From Lunularia cruciata (taxonomy: Eukaryota > Streptophyta > Marchantiopsida > Lunulariales > Lunulariaceae): a stretch of DNA of 64,000 bases. The notes under the pieces were generated by a model. It was not told where the DNA came from. It saw only the letters and a program-made list of their open reading frames with translations, and ran no database searches. The translations under genes and the position numbers were made by a program. Shown here piece after piece: positions 45,186-56,700 of this stretch; positions within the stretch are counted from its first letter, which is position 1, and each line of letters begins with the position of its first letter. Where the stretch lies: contig OX419755.1 in the NCBI GenBank assembly GCA_948567375.1, positions 70,188,944 through 70,252,943 of the forward strand. Reading direction: 5' to 3'.

Positions 45186-45518
45186 TTATTTCTTCTTCTT
45201 TTTCTTTCTTTCCAAAACAAGGAGAATTGCAAACCAAACAAGGCAACGGCCACTCCAAATCACTCCAAGATTTAAATTCATCGTCTCTAGCCAAGAATTT
45301 GAAGGTGACAATTGGAACTCAAGGAAATGTATCTTTGGATTCATGTTCTCAAGAGATGGGGGTTCAAATATGCTAAGTGTTGGTGACCCACATAGTCTCG
45401 TGGCCACTGTATGCTCCAACTCACTCCAAAAACATGATTCCTTGTCTGACTCTTTAGAGGAAGTAGACTCCTTTGAATCTTGATTTAATTCTTGAACATT
45501 CTTGAAAATTCTCCTCAT
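45186..45518 (-). CDS. G2 internal ORF after the PBS, unknown
   Basis: 110 codons starting 62 bp after the PBS (MRRIFKNVQELNQDSKES...). It is Ser/Glu-rich, then contains LCGSPTLSIFEPPS and PKIHFLEFQLSP, and ends in a Lys run. No conserved gag motif is seen. Its position suggests a leader or the start of gag, but only one copy exists here, so coding is not proven. Confidence 0.3.
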   Translation of the reverse strand: MRRIFKNVQELNQDSKESTSSKESDKESCFWSELEHTVATRLCGSPTLSIFEPPSLENMNPKIHFLEFQLSPSNSWLETMNLNLGVIWSGRCLVWFAILLVLERKKKKKK

Positions 45519-45579
45519 TCTCCTCCCTTGTTACAACATAACAACAAAACTTTGTATCCTTCCACTTCTGAAGATTGTA

Positions 45580-45597
45580 TCCCCGGCAGCGGCACCA
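45580..45597 (-). other. G2 primer-binding site (tRNA-Asp)
   Basis: Minus-strand TGGTGCCGCTGCCGGGGA, seven bases inside the LTR end, differs from the tRNA-Asp PBS TGGCGCCGTTGCCGGGGA at only two positions. Confidence 0.8.
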
Positions 45598-46404
45598 AAA
45601 ATCATGTGACAACCCGACAAATATCACTTTTGCGGTAATTGGGTAAGTAAAAATCATTCCCGCAGAGATACGATTCAGAATTGGTCAAATACAAAGTCAA
45701 ACAGTAACTTGTAGTTCTTCTTGATTTCTTCTTTAATCTCTGAAGTAGAAACTACACCAAAAAGAGAGTAACAAGCTCACAATCTTGACAACTTGTCATG
45801 AATACACACACACATAATCACAACATAACAAATTCTATCCAGACAACTCTTGATTGTGAGGATTCAGATTCTCCCAAAGACGGCACTTCACTGCGAAGAA
45901 CAATTTCGCCTCAAAATTGTGTTCCACCCCTCCATTGAAGGCACAACTTCCTTGATTGAAATTGCTTCATATCAACTTTGTGTTGCACTCACAAATGCAG
46001 AATACTACCAACACTACAATTCCTCTCAGATCTGTCAAGGCATTGCTCCGATGCACTTCACTCAGGATCAAACACACAAAATGAAGATCAAGGATACAAA
46101 ATCCAACATCCACAAACACACTAACTTGCACTTTGAAATTCTCCACACACTCACAAACACAAACACGGAATTGAAAATCTGAATTAAGCTCAAGCAACGA
46201 GCACTGAAAACAACACTTTGCTTTATCTATCTTTAGAAATATGAATACTAAACAACATAGTATTGCAAATGCTCCCCTTAAATACTGAAGCAAACGGCAG
46301 TTCTTCCTACCTATGCACTGCTTCCTAACATCTCTTCTTACTTGCAGATCCAAACTAACAATCCATCTCTTCATATCTGCCTCTTCCTATCTCAAAATTG
46401 TTAC

Positions 46405-46746
46405 TTACCCCGATCCGATGTCTACCTCATCATCGGCTTCCAAACCCGATAATCTTCCTATCACTTCTCCTTCTTTGGGTGTATCTACAACTACTAATTC
46501 CTTCATTACTTCTGCTACTTCTACACTAGGAACTACAATTGCACTAAGGAGTGACTTGTCTAACTCTTTATCTCCTGACCCACTCCTCTCTGATGTGTCA
46601 AATAACAAGTCTGATGATACCTGAATTCCTACTTTTGCAACATTGGGTCTAATTACAATCAATTCCTTTGCTAATTCTACTATATCCTCATCACAAATTG
46701 TAATTGAAATCATGGGTACACTATCTATACCTTCAATTTGTAACAC
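46405..46746 (-). pseudogene. G2 copy D LTR ORF, C-terminal remnant
   Basis: It ends with GSGDKELDKSLLSAI...EADDEVDIGSG, clearly the same C-terminus as in copies A-C (KSGSGDKELDRLL...DEVDIGLD). The coiled coil and most of the N-terminus are missing. Confidence 0.65.
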
Positions 46747-47170
46747 ACTTTCCCCTAATCACTCATGTTACTGACCCGAAGACACTAACTTACTATGTAC
46801 ATCTACTCCCAAAACTTCAAATACTTGTAACTTCTTCTACAGACCTCCAAACTTTGCGATTTTTGTGGCAAAGGAGAGCCTTGAATGAGACACTTTCAAC
46901 GAGATATAGTGCACTTGATTTGGACTTGTGAACATTGATATGTAGCCCCTGCAAGAATCTCGACCTGTAACTTATATTCCTCCTTCGGGTCTGCCCTCTT
47001 TCAATCCTGGCTGAGTCCGTCTTCATCTGACACAAAGTCAACTTCCTTGGGCTTGATCAAAATACAAATTTCCTCTCATTTCTTCTCCATTTGGTTTCAA
47101 TTTGGTTTCAGCAAGGCACTTCTTCTTCAAAACTCGTCCAAAATGAAAAATGTGGGTACCACAGTGTGCT

Positions 47171-47415
47171 ATGTTTTTCTTCTTGGTAATGTTGAAAGTG
47201 ATGACCAATAGACCAAGAGTGCTTGTTGTGATGATAGGTAAGATTGCATGTTACTCCCCTGTCAGGTAGAAGGAATATTAAAAACAAGAATAGAAGGTTT
47301 AAGTGGTCCGGCAATATGTGTGCTCAAAATAGTAGTGACAAGTCTATATACAACCTTTGATCCATAAAATCCATAGCCAGGCACCCAATGCGTTCCCAAA
47401 GAGAGAAAGGCAAAG
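47171..47415. other. Unassigned segment inside G4 copy 1
   Basis: Not recognised as a gene. GTGATGACCAATAGACC...GTTGTGATGATAGGTAAG around 47,200-47,250 resembles the G4 leader near 23,790-23,880, so this may be a small rearranged G4 piece. Confidence 0.35.
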
Positions 47416-47962
47416 TATGACAAAGTGATCATGTTATTTGGAAGGATCATGTGTGCAATTAGGCATCATGCCCACCTCTTAAAGATTGATGGCACTATGG
47501 ACCTAAGCTTGCCACTTGTATGTGAAATTTCTTGGTGTATGTTATGTGGCTCTTTTGGTGGAGCTACTATTATGTTGGTGTGTGATAACTATTTGAGACG
47601 ATGGCAAATGGCATGTTTGACTCCTCCTCTGATGGTGGTTCCTCAAGGATAGTGGTTATGTCCTAGAGGTAGTTGACCTATAGGTAGTTCACCCTTTTTG
47701 TCATATTAGATTGTAGACCATGACTAACAATGGGGCTCAATAGTACCCAATCTCTTGATCTTTGCTCACCATAGTGATATGCTTGGAGTAGATAGCTATC
47801 TTGAGTTAGAAGGACCTAATTGCCAACTAGGAGTGCAATTGTGGCACTTTAAAGTTTATATATGACTTATGTATGAGTAGTGCTTCTATAGTGTATGTTA
47901 TTGACAATGATGTATGTTGTGTAGCAATGTATATACATATGATAACATCATGACATTTGTAG
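47416..47962 (+). pseudogene. G4 copy 1 tail with degenerate PHD finger
   Basis: Linker (WKDHVCN-like; frame 47,425-47,652) and PHD finger 47,536-47,676: C-M-LCGSFGGATIMLVCDN, then Y instead of the fourth Cys, Q instead of the His, and G instead of the last Cys; MAC, PLMVVPQG and WLCP are kept. The decay of single ligands with the rest aligned shows the domain is shared with copy 2. The X repeat is at 47,839-47,935. Confidence 0.8.
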
Positions 47963-48470
47963 TGCTAAAGCTAGTTTTCTCAGATACTAAAGTGGTAGTG
48001 TTGGCAATCATAGGTATTTTGGTTGCACTCATGGACTCCTTGTTGGGGGTCCAATTTCATATTAGTGTTATTGATCTCATAGTAGGACTCATTGTCATTT
48101 GCACTATTCACACCCTTGGATGTGTTGTCAATGACACCATTAGGGCTAGACACTTAGGTAAGTAGAGAGGTACACTTTCAAAGTGCAACTCTAAAGAGCT
48201 CATTTCTTTGATGTTGAGCCTTTTAGGTCTTAGCTATGGTGGAAAGAGGCTATCAAACATCACCTAGAGTGGGTGTGGTTTGATTGTAATCAATGTCTGA
48301 TTATTAGTTGATTATTGAGTGAAGGATCGAGTACAAATCCAATTTGAATGGAAGAATGAACTGATTATTGTGAAACTTTAGAGTTCACATATGATTCATG
48401 TGTGAGTTGTGCTTCTATAGTATATGATGTTGAAGGTGATGTTTTTTGTGTAGTAATGTATATATGCACA
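47963..48470 (+). repeat. G4 copy 1 3' LTR-like block plus X'
   Basis: It starts at TGCTAAAGCTAG (copy 2: TGTCACATCTAG) and follows copy 2 through GATGTTGAGCC and GGCTATGGTGGA/GCTATGGTGGAAAGAGG. X' (48,368-48,464) follows and ends at GCACA. It has the same order as in copy 2. Confidence 0.65.
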
Positions 48471-49842
48471 ATAGAGTAAGAAATTCCCAAGCCACTTTCA
48501 CCCAATGAGGTGATAATGATCTTGCAACCCAAATAGAGAGCTATAATTTAGAAGTATCAAGATGTAGATGCAAAATATGAAAAAAAATTGGTAAGTTCAT
48601 GCAGGTGGATAAAGAGAGAACTAACAAGGTCGAGAAGAAGAGATCAACACCATCAAGATCTCAAAACTCATTGAAGAGGTCAAGGAAGAACCACTAGACA
48701 TTTGATGTGTCTTTGGAAGAAGAAGCAAAAGACACAAAGGAAGAAGAAGGAGAGGAAAAAAATCCATTACCTTGCAAGATTTAGAGTCCAAATTGGAGGT
48801 GGATATTGGATCCAAAGGCAAAAACCCTCTAAGTGGAGTGTAGACCAAAGTAAGAGAAGAAGCAACCCAAGAACAAAGAATACAAGTAAGCAACATAGCC
48901 ACTTTTATCATACATTTGGTAGGTTTTGTCTTATGCTCATAGAGATGATCCTACCACAATACCAACAAGTTTACTCAAATGTGGTATATTATACCTCTCT
49001 TTCTAGAAGGTTTCACAAGACCATATGCACAAGGAGAGCAAAGAAAAACAAGTGGGAAGGAGAGATGGAGAAGAGCCAAACTCTATACAAGGAGGAGTGT
49101 TGGAAGATGAATGCACTTATACATGAAAAGTATAAAGTAAAATGATAAAACACTTCTCTCATGATAGATTGAAACCGATGCAAAGAAGATATTTGGAGGT
49201 TGCATGGAGATGTGAAAGCTCTTTGGCTTGAACACAAGCAAAAACAACAAAGGTATGAAGAGCAGCTCAATGCATAAGCCAAAGAAGTGTTTACTATTTG
49301 AAGATAACTTAAATTTGGAAGGTAAAGCTTGTTACTCTAAAATTGCATATGTCCCAATACATGAAAGAAGTGGCCCTACAACTTAAAAATTTGGCAAAAG
49401 AATTGAATAAGGGGAAAGAAGATAGTGTATCATATTGATCTTGAATGTTAATGGAACTAACAATGGAAGTTGGATCCCTATACCTCCACTTTGAAGAAAT
49501 TTGAGGCAAAGGAACTTCAAAAGAACTCCAAATCTAAGGCAAAGGAACTTCAAAAGATTAAGGAAACTTAGGATCAATTGGCAGCAATGCTGGAGGAAGT
49601 AACTCAAGGTAAAATGATAAAGACAATGTTACATGAGCTAAAATTGAAGGTTCAAAAGCTGGAAAAGAAGAAGTATGCAGACAAGAAGATAGACCAACTA
49701 GCAATTTGACTTTAGGAGCATGCAAACAAGAAATTCACCAAGTCTTGCAATACTTTAGGCCTAGAAATGGCAAACTACAAGGAGAGGATTGGATTCCTTA
49801 ATAGAATTTTTTTTAAGGAAAGAAAAGCTTTGCAATAGTACA
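48471..49842 (+). pseudogene. Decayed lysine/glutamate-rich coiled-coil sequence
   Basis: Plus-strand frames are Lys/Glu/Gln-rich with stops (for example VDKERTNKVEKKRSTPSRSQ near 48,605, EEEAKDTKEEEGEEK near 48,720, and LEEVTQG...LHELKLKVQKLEKKKY near 49,590-49,680). The style and the basic and acidic parts recall the G2 LTR ORF, but no block is long enough to prove homology. The G5 element is inserted at TTAGG at its end. Confidence 0.4.
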
Positions 49843-49847
49843 TTAGG

Positions 49848-50413
49848 TATAATGTTCCAAGGATATGAGAAAACCCAAAAGAAACACAAGAAAATTGCAA
49901 GGTTTAATTCGTTAATACTTTGATGCCCCAAAGAAGCATTTTGACTTTATTACATAATGGAGAAGATCCCTTCCAAGGATATATATCCTTAGATTAAATA
50001 CATAGGTAGGTGACACGTTTTCAAGCTATACCCCTAGATTTGATCTATGGGTTGGTGACATGTCAACTTGGGTCCCATTTGGTTGGTCAAACAAGTTTGA
50101 TTGTGGGGATTTTTCTAGGAATCTTCCTATAAAAATCTCAAAACAATATGGAAGTGGTACCATTGGAAAGATCTCAAGAATAAAAACTCAAAGGGGGAGA
50201 GAGTTATCACTTTTTGAGGCCTAATTAATTCATCTAGGCATCCAAAATTGGCTCTAAATTTTTGGTGTATTCTTGGCCTCTACCATATAAATAGAAGTAC
50301 TCTTTTAGTGACACCTCTATCTGATCTACTCAGACCATTGTGTATAAAATCTCTAAAGATATTACCAAGCCAATTTCCACCTCTAAATAATTTGTCTAGC
50401 TAATGGTCTTACA
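49848..50413 (-). repeat. G5 3' LTR
   Basis: 566 bp, plus-strand TATAATGTTCCAAGG (TGTTATGTTCC in the other LTR) to GGTCTTACA, followed by AACCTCCTCCC, the complement of a polypurine tract. The same internal landmarks occur in the 5' LTR (GAAGATCCCTTCCAAGG, TTTTTGAGGCCTAATT, CTAGCTAATGGT). Confidence 0.88.
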
Positions 50414-52500
50414 AACCTCCTCCCATTTAAGATACAATGTCCTTGTTACAAAGTTGTCGCTCAAAAGATTCCACTAATATGAGTGCATTGGTCAAATTAG
50501 CTATGTGCTCTCATGTTTCCTCATACAATGGGTACCCTTTCCAATGTACAAGATATTCTACATGTAGATGGCGGGTATCACCGATGCATTTCTTGAAGAA
50601 TATGTTTGACTTTGTATTCCTGTGTGCCATCAATGAGTGTTGTACAAGGTCAAACTTCTTGTATGAAAGGAAAGTGAAGAGGTTGGGATGCATATTTGCA
50701 TTGCAAAGATACATGGAATACTTGATGGATCTTCATGTACAACAGTAGCTTAAAGTGATAGGTCATTGCTCCAATTTGATAGATGATAGGAAAAGGGCCA
50801 ATAAAATGAAGTTTGAACGTATGAGGACCAACCAATGTAAGGTTTGTTACGGATATCCACGCTTGATTCCTAATGTTGAACTTTATGTGCTTACAATGTG
50901 CATCTACATATTATTTATGCCAATTTTGGGCTATTAGCAACTTGTTCTTGGCATTCTCTACACCTTGTTGGATTCTATAGAATAGAATTTTGTAGCCATT
51001 TGGCAGATCTTTATGAAGCTCAAAGTTGTGAAAGTGTGTTCCCTATACATAAGGAAGAACGACGTGATCTATGTAGATGCATTCACTAAATTATGGTAGG
51101 AAATCCCACCAATGTAAGTAATATGTCCCACCTTTTTACTCCTCTAAGGTAGAGCTTCAAAGCATTTTCTTGATAGTGAAATTAGCCCACTCTATTTGTC
51201 CATTGGTTTGTGGATGGTATGTCATGGATATGGCAAATTTGGTTTTGAAGATTCCAAAGAGTGTTCTCCAAAACAAACTAGTGAATTGAGTACCCCAATC
51301 ATTAATGAGCACTTGAGATAGTCCATGGTGAAAAAAGACTACAACTAATTAAAAATGAGCTAATTGTGATGAAGTCACATCAGTGGTCATAGGACACATA
51401 TGAATCATTTTTCTAAGTAGGTCTACAAAGACTACAATAAAGTAAAAACTTGAGGTGATCTTGGGCAATTCACAAACCAAATCCATGCTTACCTACTCAG
51501 AACATTATGTAAGAGTAGGGAGGAGTTGAAAGGGACATGCAAGAGCCTAATTAGAGGTTTTATTTATTGAAAGAGTAGGCAACCTTGAATGTATTCCATC
51601 ACATTTTTTCTCAGCTTGGGCCAATAGTTATGGTGTTTGATTGCATCTAAGGTCTTGGTGGAATCATAATATTTTTCAAGAATAGTGGTTCTTAGGTCTA
51701 GAACATTCAAGATCCATAACTTACCATCACAAAAGGTGAGTCCTTGGATATTGGTTATGCCTCCTACAATCTATGGGGCAATCTTTGTAGCTATAAAATC
51801 CTTGGCCAAAAATCTAGGTTCATCTTGACCTCTACTACTAAATTGTTCACCATAAGCATCCAAGGGAATGCATCCACAAGTTGATTCTTGCACTCCACAT
51901 ATGTGATGTCAAGTTGAGTTTAGGATCCCCAAAAATTTATCTATGAGGTAGATTTTTTTGTGTCTCAAGGTAGATTAGTGGTTTGTGATATGTCTCCATA
52001 AAAAATACCTTCTTGCCAAGATAATGCTTCCAATGCTTAGTTGCAAGAACAATAGCCAACTTTTCTTATTTGGTGGTGTGATATTTTCATTACACCAATA
52101 ATAGATTTCAAGAGAAATATACAACTATGTATCATCCATCACTCCATTCCTACTATAGGATTGCTCCCATTGCAACACCTAATGCATTTGTAGCCAACTT
52201 AATTGGATGTACGGGGTCATACCATTTCAAGATTAATGCATGTAATAATGCATCTTTCAAATTTTGAAAGGTCAATTCTTATGTAGTTCCCTAAATCCAC
52301 TTCTTTTCCTTGCTAAGTAGTATCATTAGGGGTTGTGCAACCTTTCTACTTTAGACTTCCCAAACTCACACTTTGAGACTTTGGCATGCAACTAGTTCTA
52401 TTTGTAGGATTTGGAGTACTTCTTGCAAATGTTGCTTCTGTTGTTTCATTATCCTTTTATAGACTAAGATGTCATTTAATAAAATGACAAAAGACTTATC
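50414..52500 (-). pseudogene. G5 integrase, chromodomain and RNase H
   Basis: From high to low: RNase H and linker (to about 51,800), integrase with TYHPQTNGQIE (51,190-51,235) and the C-terminal FIGPFPIIYQIG (50,750-50,830), then the chromodomain VEYLVHWKGYPLYEE (about 50,525-50,575). Chromodomains bind methylated histone tails. Many stops. Confidence 0.75.
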
Positions 52501-53324
52501 CAATTATGGATAAAATATGTGATTCATCAAACTCATGAAAGTGCATGGTGCATTGGTGAGGCCAAATGGTATCACTAAGTACACAAAGTAACCATACCTT
52601 GTTCAAAAGGCAGTTTTATGTATTTTTTCCTTTATGATCTTAATTTGGTCATAATTGCTTTGTAAATCAACTTTGGTGAAGTGTTTGTCTCATTGAGTTG
52701 ATCAAAAAAGTCATCTATTTGAAATAATGGGTACTTTTTCTTTGCCATTTGTTGATTTAGGCCCCGGTAGTCAATGCACCTTTGCATTGTAGCATCCTTC
52801 TTCTTCAGAAACAAAACAAGAGCCCCATATGGTGATACACTAGGTTAGATAAACCCTTTTTATAGCATATCCTTGATTTGAGCCTTGCATTCTTCCAACT
52901 CATGAGGTGATAGTTGTATGGGGCCTTGCAAGGAGGTGTCTTCCCAAAAGTTCCTTGATTTTATGATCTATTCTCCTTTTTGGTGGTAATCTTGAGAGTA
53001 AATAATCAAAAAGACATCTTGAAACTCATTGACCACATATTACAAATTCTCAAGAATTTTTTCATCTTTAGACTTCTCTTATTAGACCCATGAAACATCT
53101 ATTTGTCTTACCAATAGTTGTTGTCCTTATTAGTGAGAGAGGCAATTCTTGCCTTTGGTATCTTGCACTATCTCCAAATATCTTCCATTGGCTAACTCTC
53201 ACTATTTTCCTTCTCCAATCTACCATGGGGTTATAGTAGTGCTCTATCCATTATATGCTTAAGATCACATCATAATGAGCTAACCATAGCACTCACCACT
53301 CAATTTCTTCATATACTCTCCTAC
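52501..53324 (-). pseudogene. G5 reverse transcriptase
   Basis: The frame 52,632-52,814 has FLKKKDATMQRCIDYRGLNQQMAKKKYPL, the RT motif around the YRxLN segment. The catalytic DD region and the N-terminus are not clear. Decayed. Confidence 0.7.
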
Positions 53325-53543
53325 TTAAAGTACTTTCTTCCTAGGTAACAACTCAATCCTTTCTATTTGACCATTAGGTAACTCTACTTCTTCATTCTCA
53401 TCCTTCTTAAGTTCTATCCTCAACCTTATTGCAATAGAGCTTGGCAAAAAGTTCTCTATTGTTCCAAGGTCTATCAATATTTTCACCTTATTGTCTTCTA
53501 GGACTAAATTTATTATAATTAGTTGTGTGTTTGTCTTCCTCAA
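53325..53543 (-). pseudogene. G5 aspartic protease
   Basis: 72-codon frame with KILIDLGTIENFLPSSIAIRL; the active-site DSG/DTG reads DLG. This is the usual position between gag and RT. Confidence 0.65.
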
Positions 53544-53586
53544 ACTTTGTGCACTTATCTTTCTTTTTTCTATTACTCCTCTCCCT

Positions 53587-53776
53587 CAATCCACTAAGGC
53601 CACAAGGTACATTTATTGGCAATCTTTATTTTCTGATGGGATTTTAACATCCTCCTCTTCAATTTATCTCTTCAAGTTTTTCAATCCACTAAGGCCACAA
53701 GGTACATTTATTGGCAATCTTTATTTTCTGATGGGATTTTAACATCCTCCTCTTCAATTTATCTCTTCAAGTTTTT
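53587..53776. repeat. Perfect 95-bp tandem duplication
   Basis: Unit CAATCCACTAAGGCC...CTTCAAGTTTTT occurs twice in direct succession (53,587-53,681 and 53,682-53,776), with no difference that I can see. It lies between the G5 protease and the gag zinc knuckle. The copies match while the element around them is strongly decayed. Confidence 0.95.
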
Positions 53777-55365
53777 CAAAGGTTGCTTGTATGGAAGTCA
53801 AGAGCCCCTAGGAAAGCAAGCAATTGATGGCTATATGCCCAAATCAGCCACAATTGCAATAACTTTCCTATTTTCTTGAGCTCCTTCTCCTTCTAAGACT
53901 CCATCTCTCTTTTCTTCAACACGTCCTTGTTCTCCTTGGAGTATTTGTGCTCCTTGGTCTCAGAAGAATGTTGCCCAATTCCATAGGAATTGGTCTACAA
54001 AAATGAAGTGTTTTAACCTAATAATGTTGTGTTGAGACTATCCTTCACCTCCTCCAAGTACTCCTACTAATCTTTGAGTACACTCAATGGCTAAAAAATT
54101 GTGCAAGGGTTTTATGCCATTATCTCCTAGCAAATTTGCTCTTTTAACCTCCATTTGAAATTTTCAAGAGCTTTTGTTTGGCTCATATTAATTATTGCAA
54201 CCTTATAATCAAGAAATGCCTCTATGTATTCTTGTATGTTGTTCTTTTGCTTCAACTCCATAGTCAAGTTTAAACCATCTGCACAAAATCCATAATTTGG
54301 AAATTCTTCAACAACTCTTCTTGTATCACCATCCGAGTGATCTCTCTTCCTTTTGCCAACATCGATTTTTCCCAAACATCATACTATGTGGGTGCTTTAT
54401 TGGTCAAGTACACACATACAAACACACTTGCGGAATGATTGGTGATCTTTGTTGTGAAAAATCAAAAGTATCAATTCATTCTTGAGATCCAAGTTTCCAC
54501 TATTCCCATGGGAATTTGTCCTTTGTAAGACTTGATTTTGTATCTCTTCTTCATCCATAGTAACAATGTGGCTTCATTGTTGACCGGGGTCAATGTCATC
54601 ATCGTGAGTGACTCAATAGGTATTTTGGCCATTGTTATTGGGTTTTGAAATGAATTCCCTTCTTGTATTACATGATCATTCTTGAAGGTATGTACTTGAC
54701 TTAGTAACGCTTCCATTGACATCTTGATCTCCCAAAACTTGTTCAACATCCCCTACATTCCTTGCATCAAATCCTACAATTGCGGCTCCATGATTTGTAT
54801 TGTATTTCCTACTTCAATAGAGAATTAATATGATCCCTTGGAAGGAGGCATGGACAATTGGGACTACCATTGGAACCTCAAAGGCTATAACTTGATGATA
54901 ATATTCCTCACAAAAATTGTGGACTAAAAAATCCTTAAATATCACTTTTGGTCTAACTACATAATAGATTTCCACTTGAGTGTTGAAAGGGAGAAGATTT
55001 GGTTTATTCATATCCATGTATCATAATAGAATATCAATATTCAAACCCCACACTCTTTTTTATATCACAACAGGTAGAATCATAGGATTTAGCAAACTCA
55101 TTATTACATCCATGAAGTCTGCTCCAAATGGTAAAAAAGATATACTCTCACTTGCTCATGCTTGATGTACATAATCTTGATGTGAAAATGGATTCAAGAA
55201 AGGAAAGTGTGGTGTATGAAAATTATCTTCCAAGAGCATCCATCCCATCCTCTCTCCCAAACACCCCATTTATTGATTGCATTACTTTTTCTCCTTCAAA
55301 ATTACTCAGCCTTAATAGCATATGTTCCTCCAAGAGGGGTGAATCCACTCAATTGGATCAAAATA
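53777..55365 (-). pseudogene. G5 gag and leader
   Basis: Zinc knuckle near 53,835-53,880 (SYCNCG, stop, FGHIAINC, the CX2CX4HX4C pattern), gag helical segments in 54,127-54,375 (LENFKWRLKEQI) and 54,471-54,749 (WEIKMSMEALLSQVHTF), with RYKIKSYKG. 54,750-55,365 is a leader without a clear ORF; the minus frame 54,814-55,017 is open but unrecognised. Confidence 0.65.
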
Positions 55366-55380
55366 CCTGCTTTGATACTA
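55366..55380 (-). other. G5 primer-binding site
   Basis: Minus-strand TAGTATCAAAGCAGG next to the 5' LTR end, close to the tRNA-Met PBS TGGTATCAGAGC. Confidence 0.75.
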
Positions 55381-55381
55381 T

Positions 55382-56695
55382 TGTTATGTTCCAAGGATAG
55401 GAGAAACCCCAAGGAAAACAAAAGAGAAGCATAAGGTTTAATTTCTCAATCCTCCGATGCCCCAAAGGACCATTTTGACTTTATTATATAGTGGAGAAGA
55501 TCCCTTCCAAGGGAGCTACATGGATAGGTGATTTGTCTGCAAGCTACACCCTTAGATTGGATCTATGGGTTGGTGACATGTAAGCATGAGTCCCCTCTGG
55601 TTGGTCAATCAGGTTTGTCTGTTTAGAATCTTTTGGGGATCTCCATGTAGAAAGCTGTAATACTCCGAGGACAAGAGAAGAGAGAAAACACAGATTGCAC
55701 ACTCAAACAATCGATGCCCCAAAGGAGCACCTTCTCTTTATTATATAGACAAAGAGGATCTCCTCCAAGGAAGCTCCACCATAGGATTAGGGACACAGAT
55801 AGGTGACATGTCAGCAAGCTCCACCCTTGGATTACTTACTTGGATGGGTGACATGTCTGGTCTAGGTCCTATCTGGTTGGCAAACAAGCTTTGACCATAG
55901 GGAATCTTTTAGAGAATCTTCTTGTAGGAATCTCATAATCACGTGAGTAAGGTACCATTGGAAAGCTCTTGACGATACAAAGCAATGGGAAAAGAAGGCT
56001 AGCCTTTCTTCCATTGGGGAACACTTGCACATTTTCAAGGCCTAATTCATCCGTTTAGGCCTCCAAAATTGCCTTCAAAGATTTCAAGCATATTTCGGTT
56101 CCTACCCTATTAATAGAAGTCCCCTTTTGGTTATACCTCTTTCTGATCTGTTTAGTATATCATGTGTAACATCCTTCCAGATGTTACCAAACCAATTCTC
56201 ACCTTTAAATCATATGTCTAGCTATTGGTTCTAAGGTTCTCAAGTCTATTTTGGTTTCTGCCCTATTAGTAGAAGTACTCTTTCGGTGATACTTCTATCT
56301 TATCTATTTTCACCATCATGTATAACATCATTCTAGATGTTACCAAACCGAACTTCACATCTAGATCATATGGCTAGCTCTTGGTATTACAAAAGCATAG
56401 TATGGAAGTGGTACCATTAGAAAGATCTCAACAAGACAAAGTATGGGGGAAAGGATTGGCTTTTCTCCCCTTACAAGACAGAATTATTTCATTTTTTGAG
56501 GCCTAATTCATTCATTTAGGCCTCTAAAATTGGCATTGTAGTTTTTGGTGTGTTTTTGGCCTTTGCTCTATTTGTGCAAGTCCTCTTTTGGTGACACCTC
56601 TATCTGATCTACTTAGACAATCATGTATATCATCCTAAAGATATTATTATGCCAATTTCCACCTCTAGATAATTTGTCTAGCTAATGGTATTACA
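55382..56695 (-). repeat. G5 5' LTR, interrupted by a related solo LTR
   Basis: Plus-strand TGTTATGTTCC to GGTATTACA. With the nested LTR (55,656-56,391) and its duplication removed it is about 573 bp, close to the 3' LTR. Confidence 0.88.
55656..56391 (-). repeat. Solo LTR of a G5-related subfamily, with internal tandem duplication
   Basis: 736 bp, TGTAATACTCCGAGG...TTGGTATTACA, flanked by AAAGC on both sides (55,651-55,655 and 56,392-56,396). Its start and the GCCCCAAAGGAGCACC and GGCCTAATTCATCCG blocks resemble the host LTR. About 140 bp near its end are present twice (about 56,100-56,245 and 56,250-56,391). Confidence 0.9.
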
Positions 56696-56700
56696 TTAGG

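Larger units (their letters stand above)
44740..47165 (-). mobile_element. G2 copy D: LTR plus start of internal region
   Basis: Minus strand: LTR 45,605-47,165 (TGTGGTACCC...GTTGTCACA, 1,561 bp, shorter than the other copies by an internal deletion), PBS, then 0.8 kb of internal sequence that includes the frame 45,186-45,518. It stops at 44,740 without a 3' LTR. GTGTG is found at both edges (44,735-44,739 and 47,166-47,170), which could be a target duplication of a truncated insertion or coincidence. This copy is the key evidence that the G2 unit is an LTR. Confidence 0.65.
49848..56695 (-). mobile_element. G5 chromovirus (Ty3/gypsy), minus strand
   Basis: Minus strand: 5' LTR (55,382-56,695, itself interrupted), PBS, gag, protease, RT, RNase H, integrase with chromodomain, 3' LTR (49,848-50,413). 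TTAGG flanks both edges (49,843-49,847 and 56,696-56,700), so both ends of one insertion are preserved. Without the nested LTR it is about 6.1 kb. All frames are heavily decayed. Confidence 0.9.
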
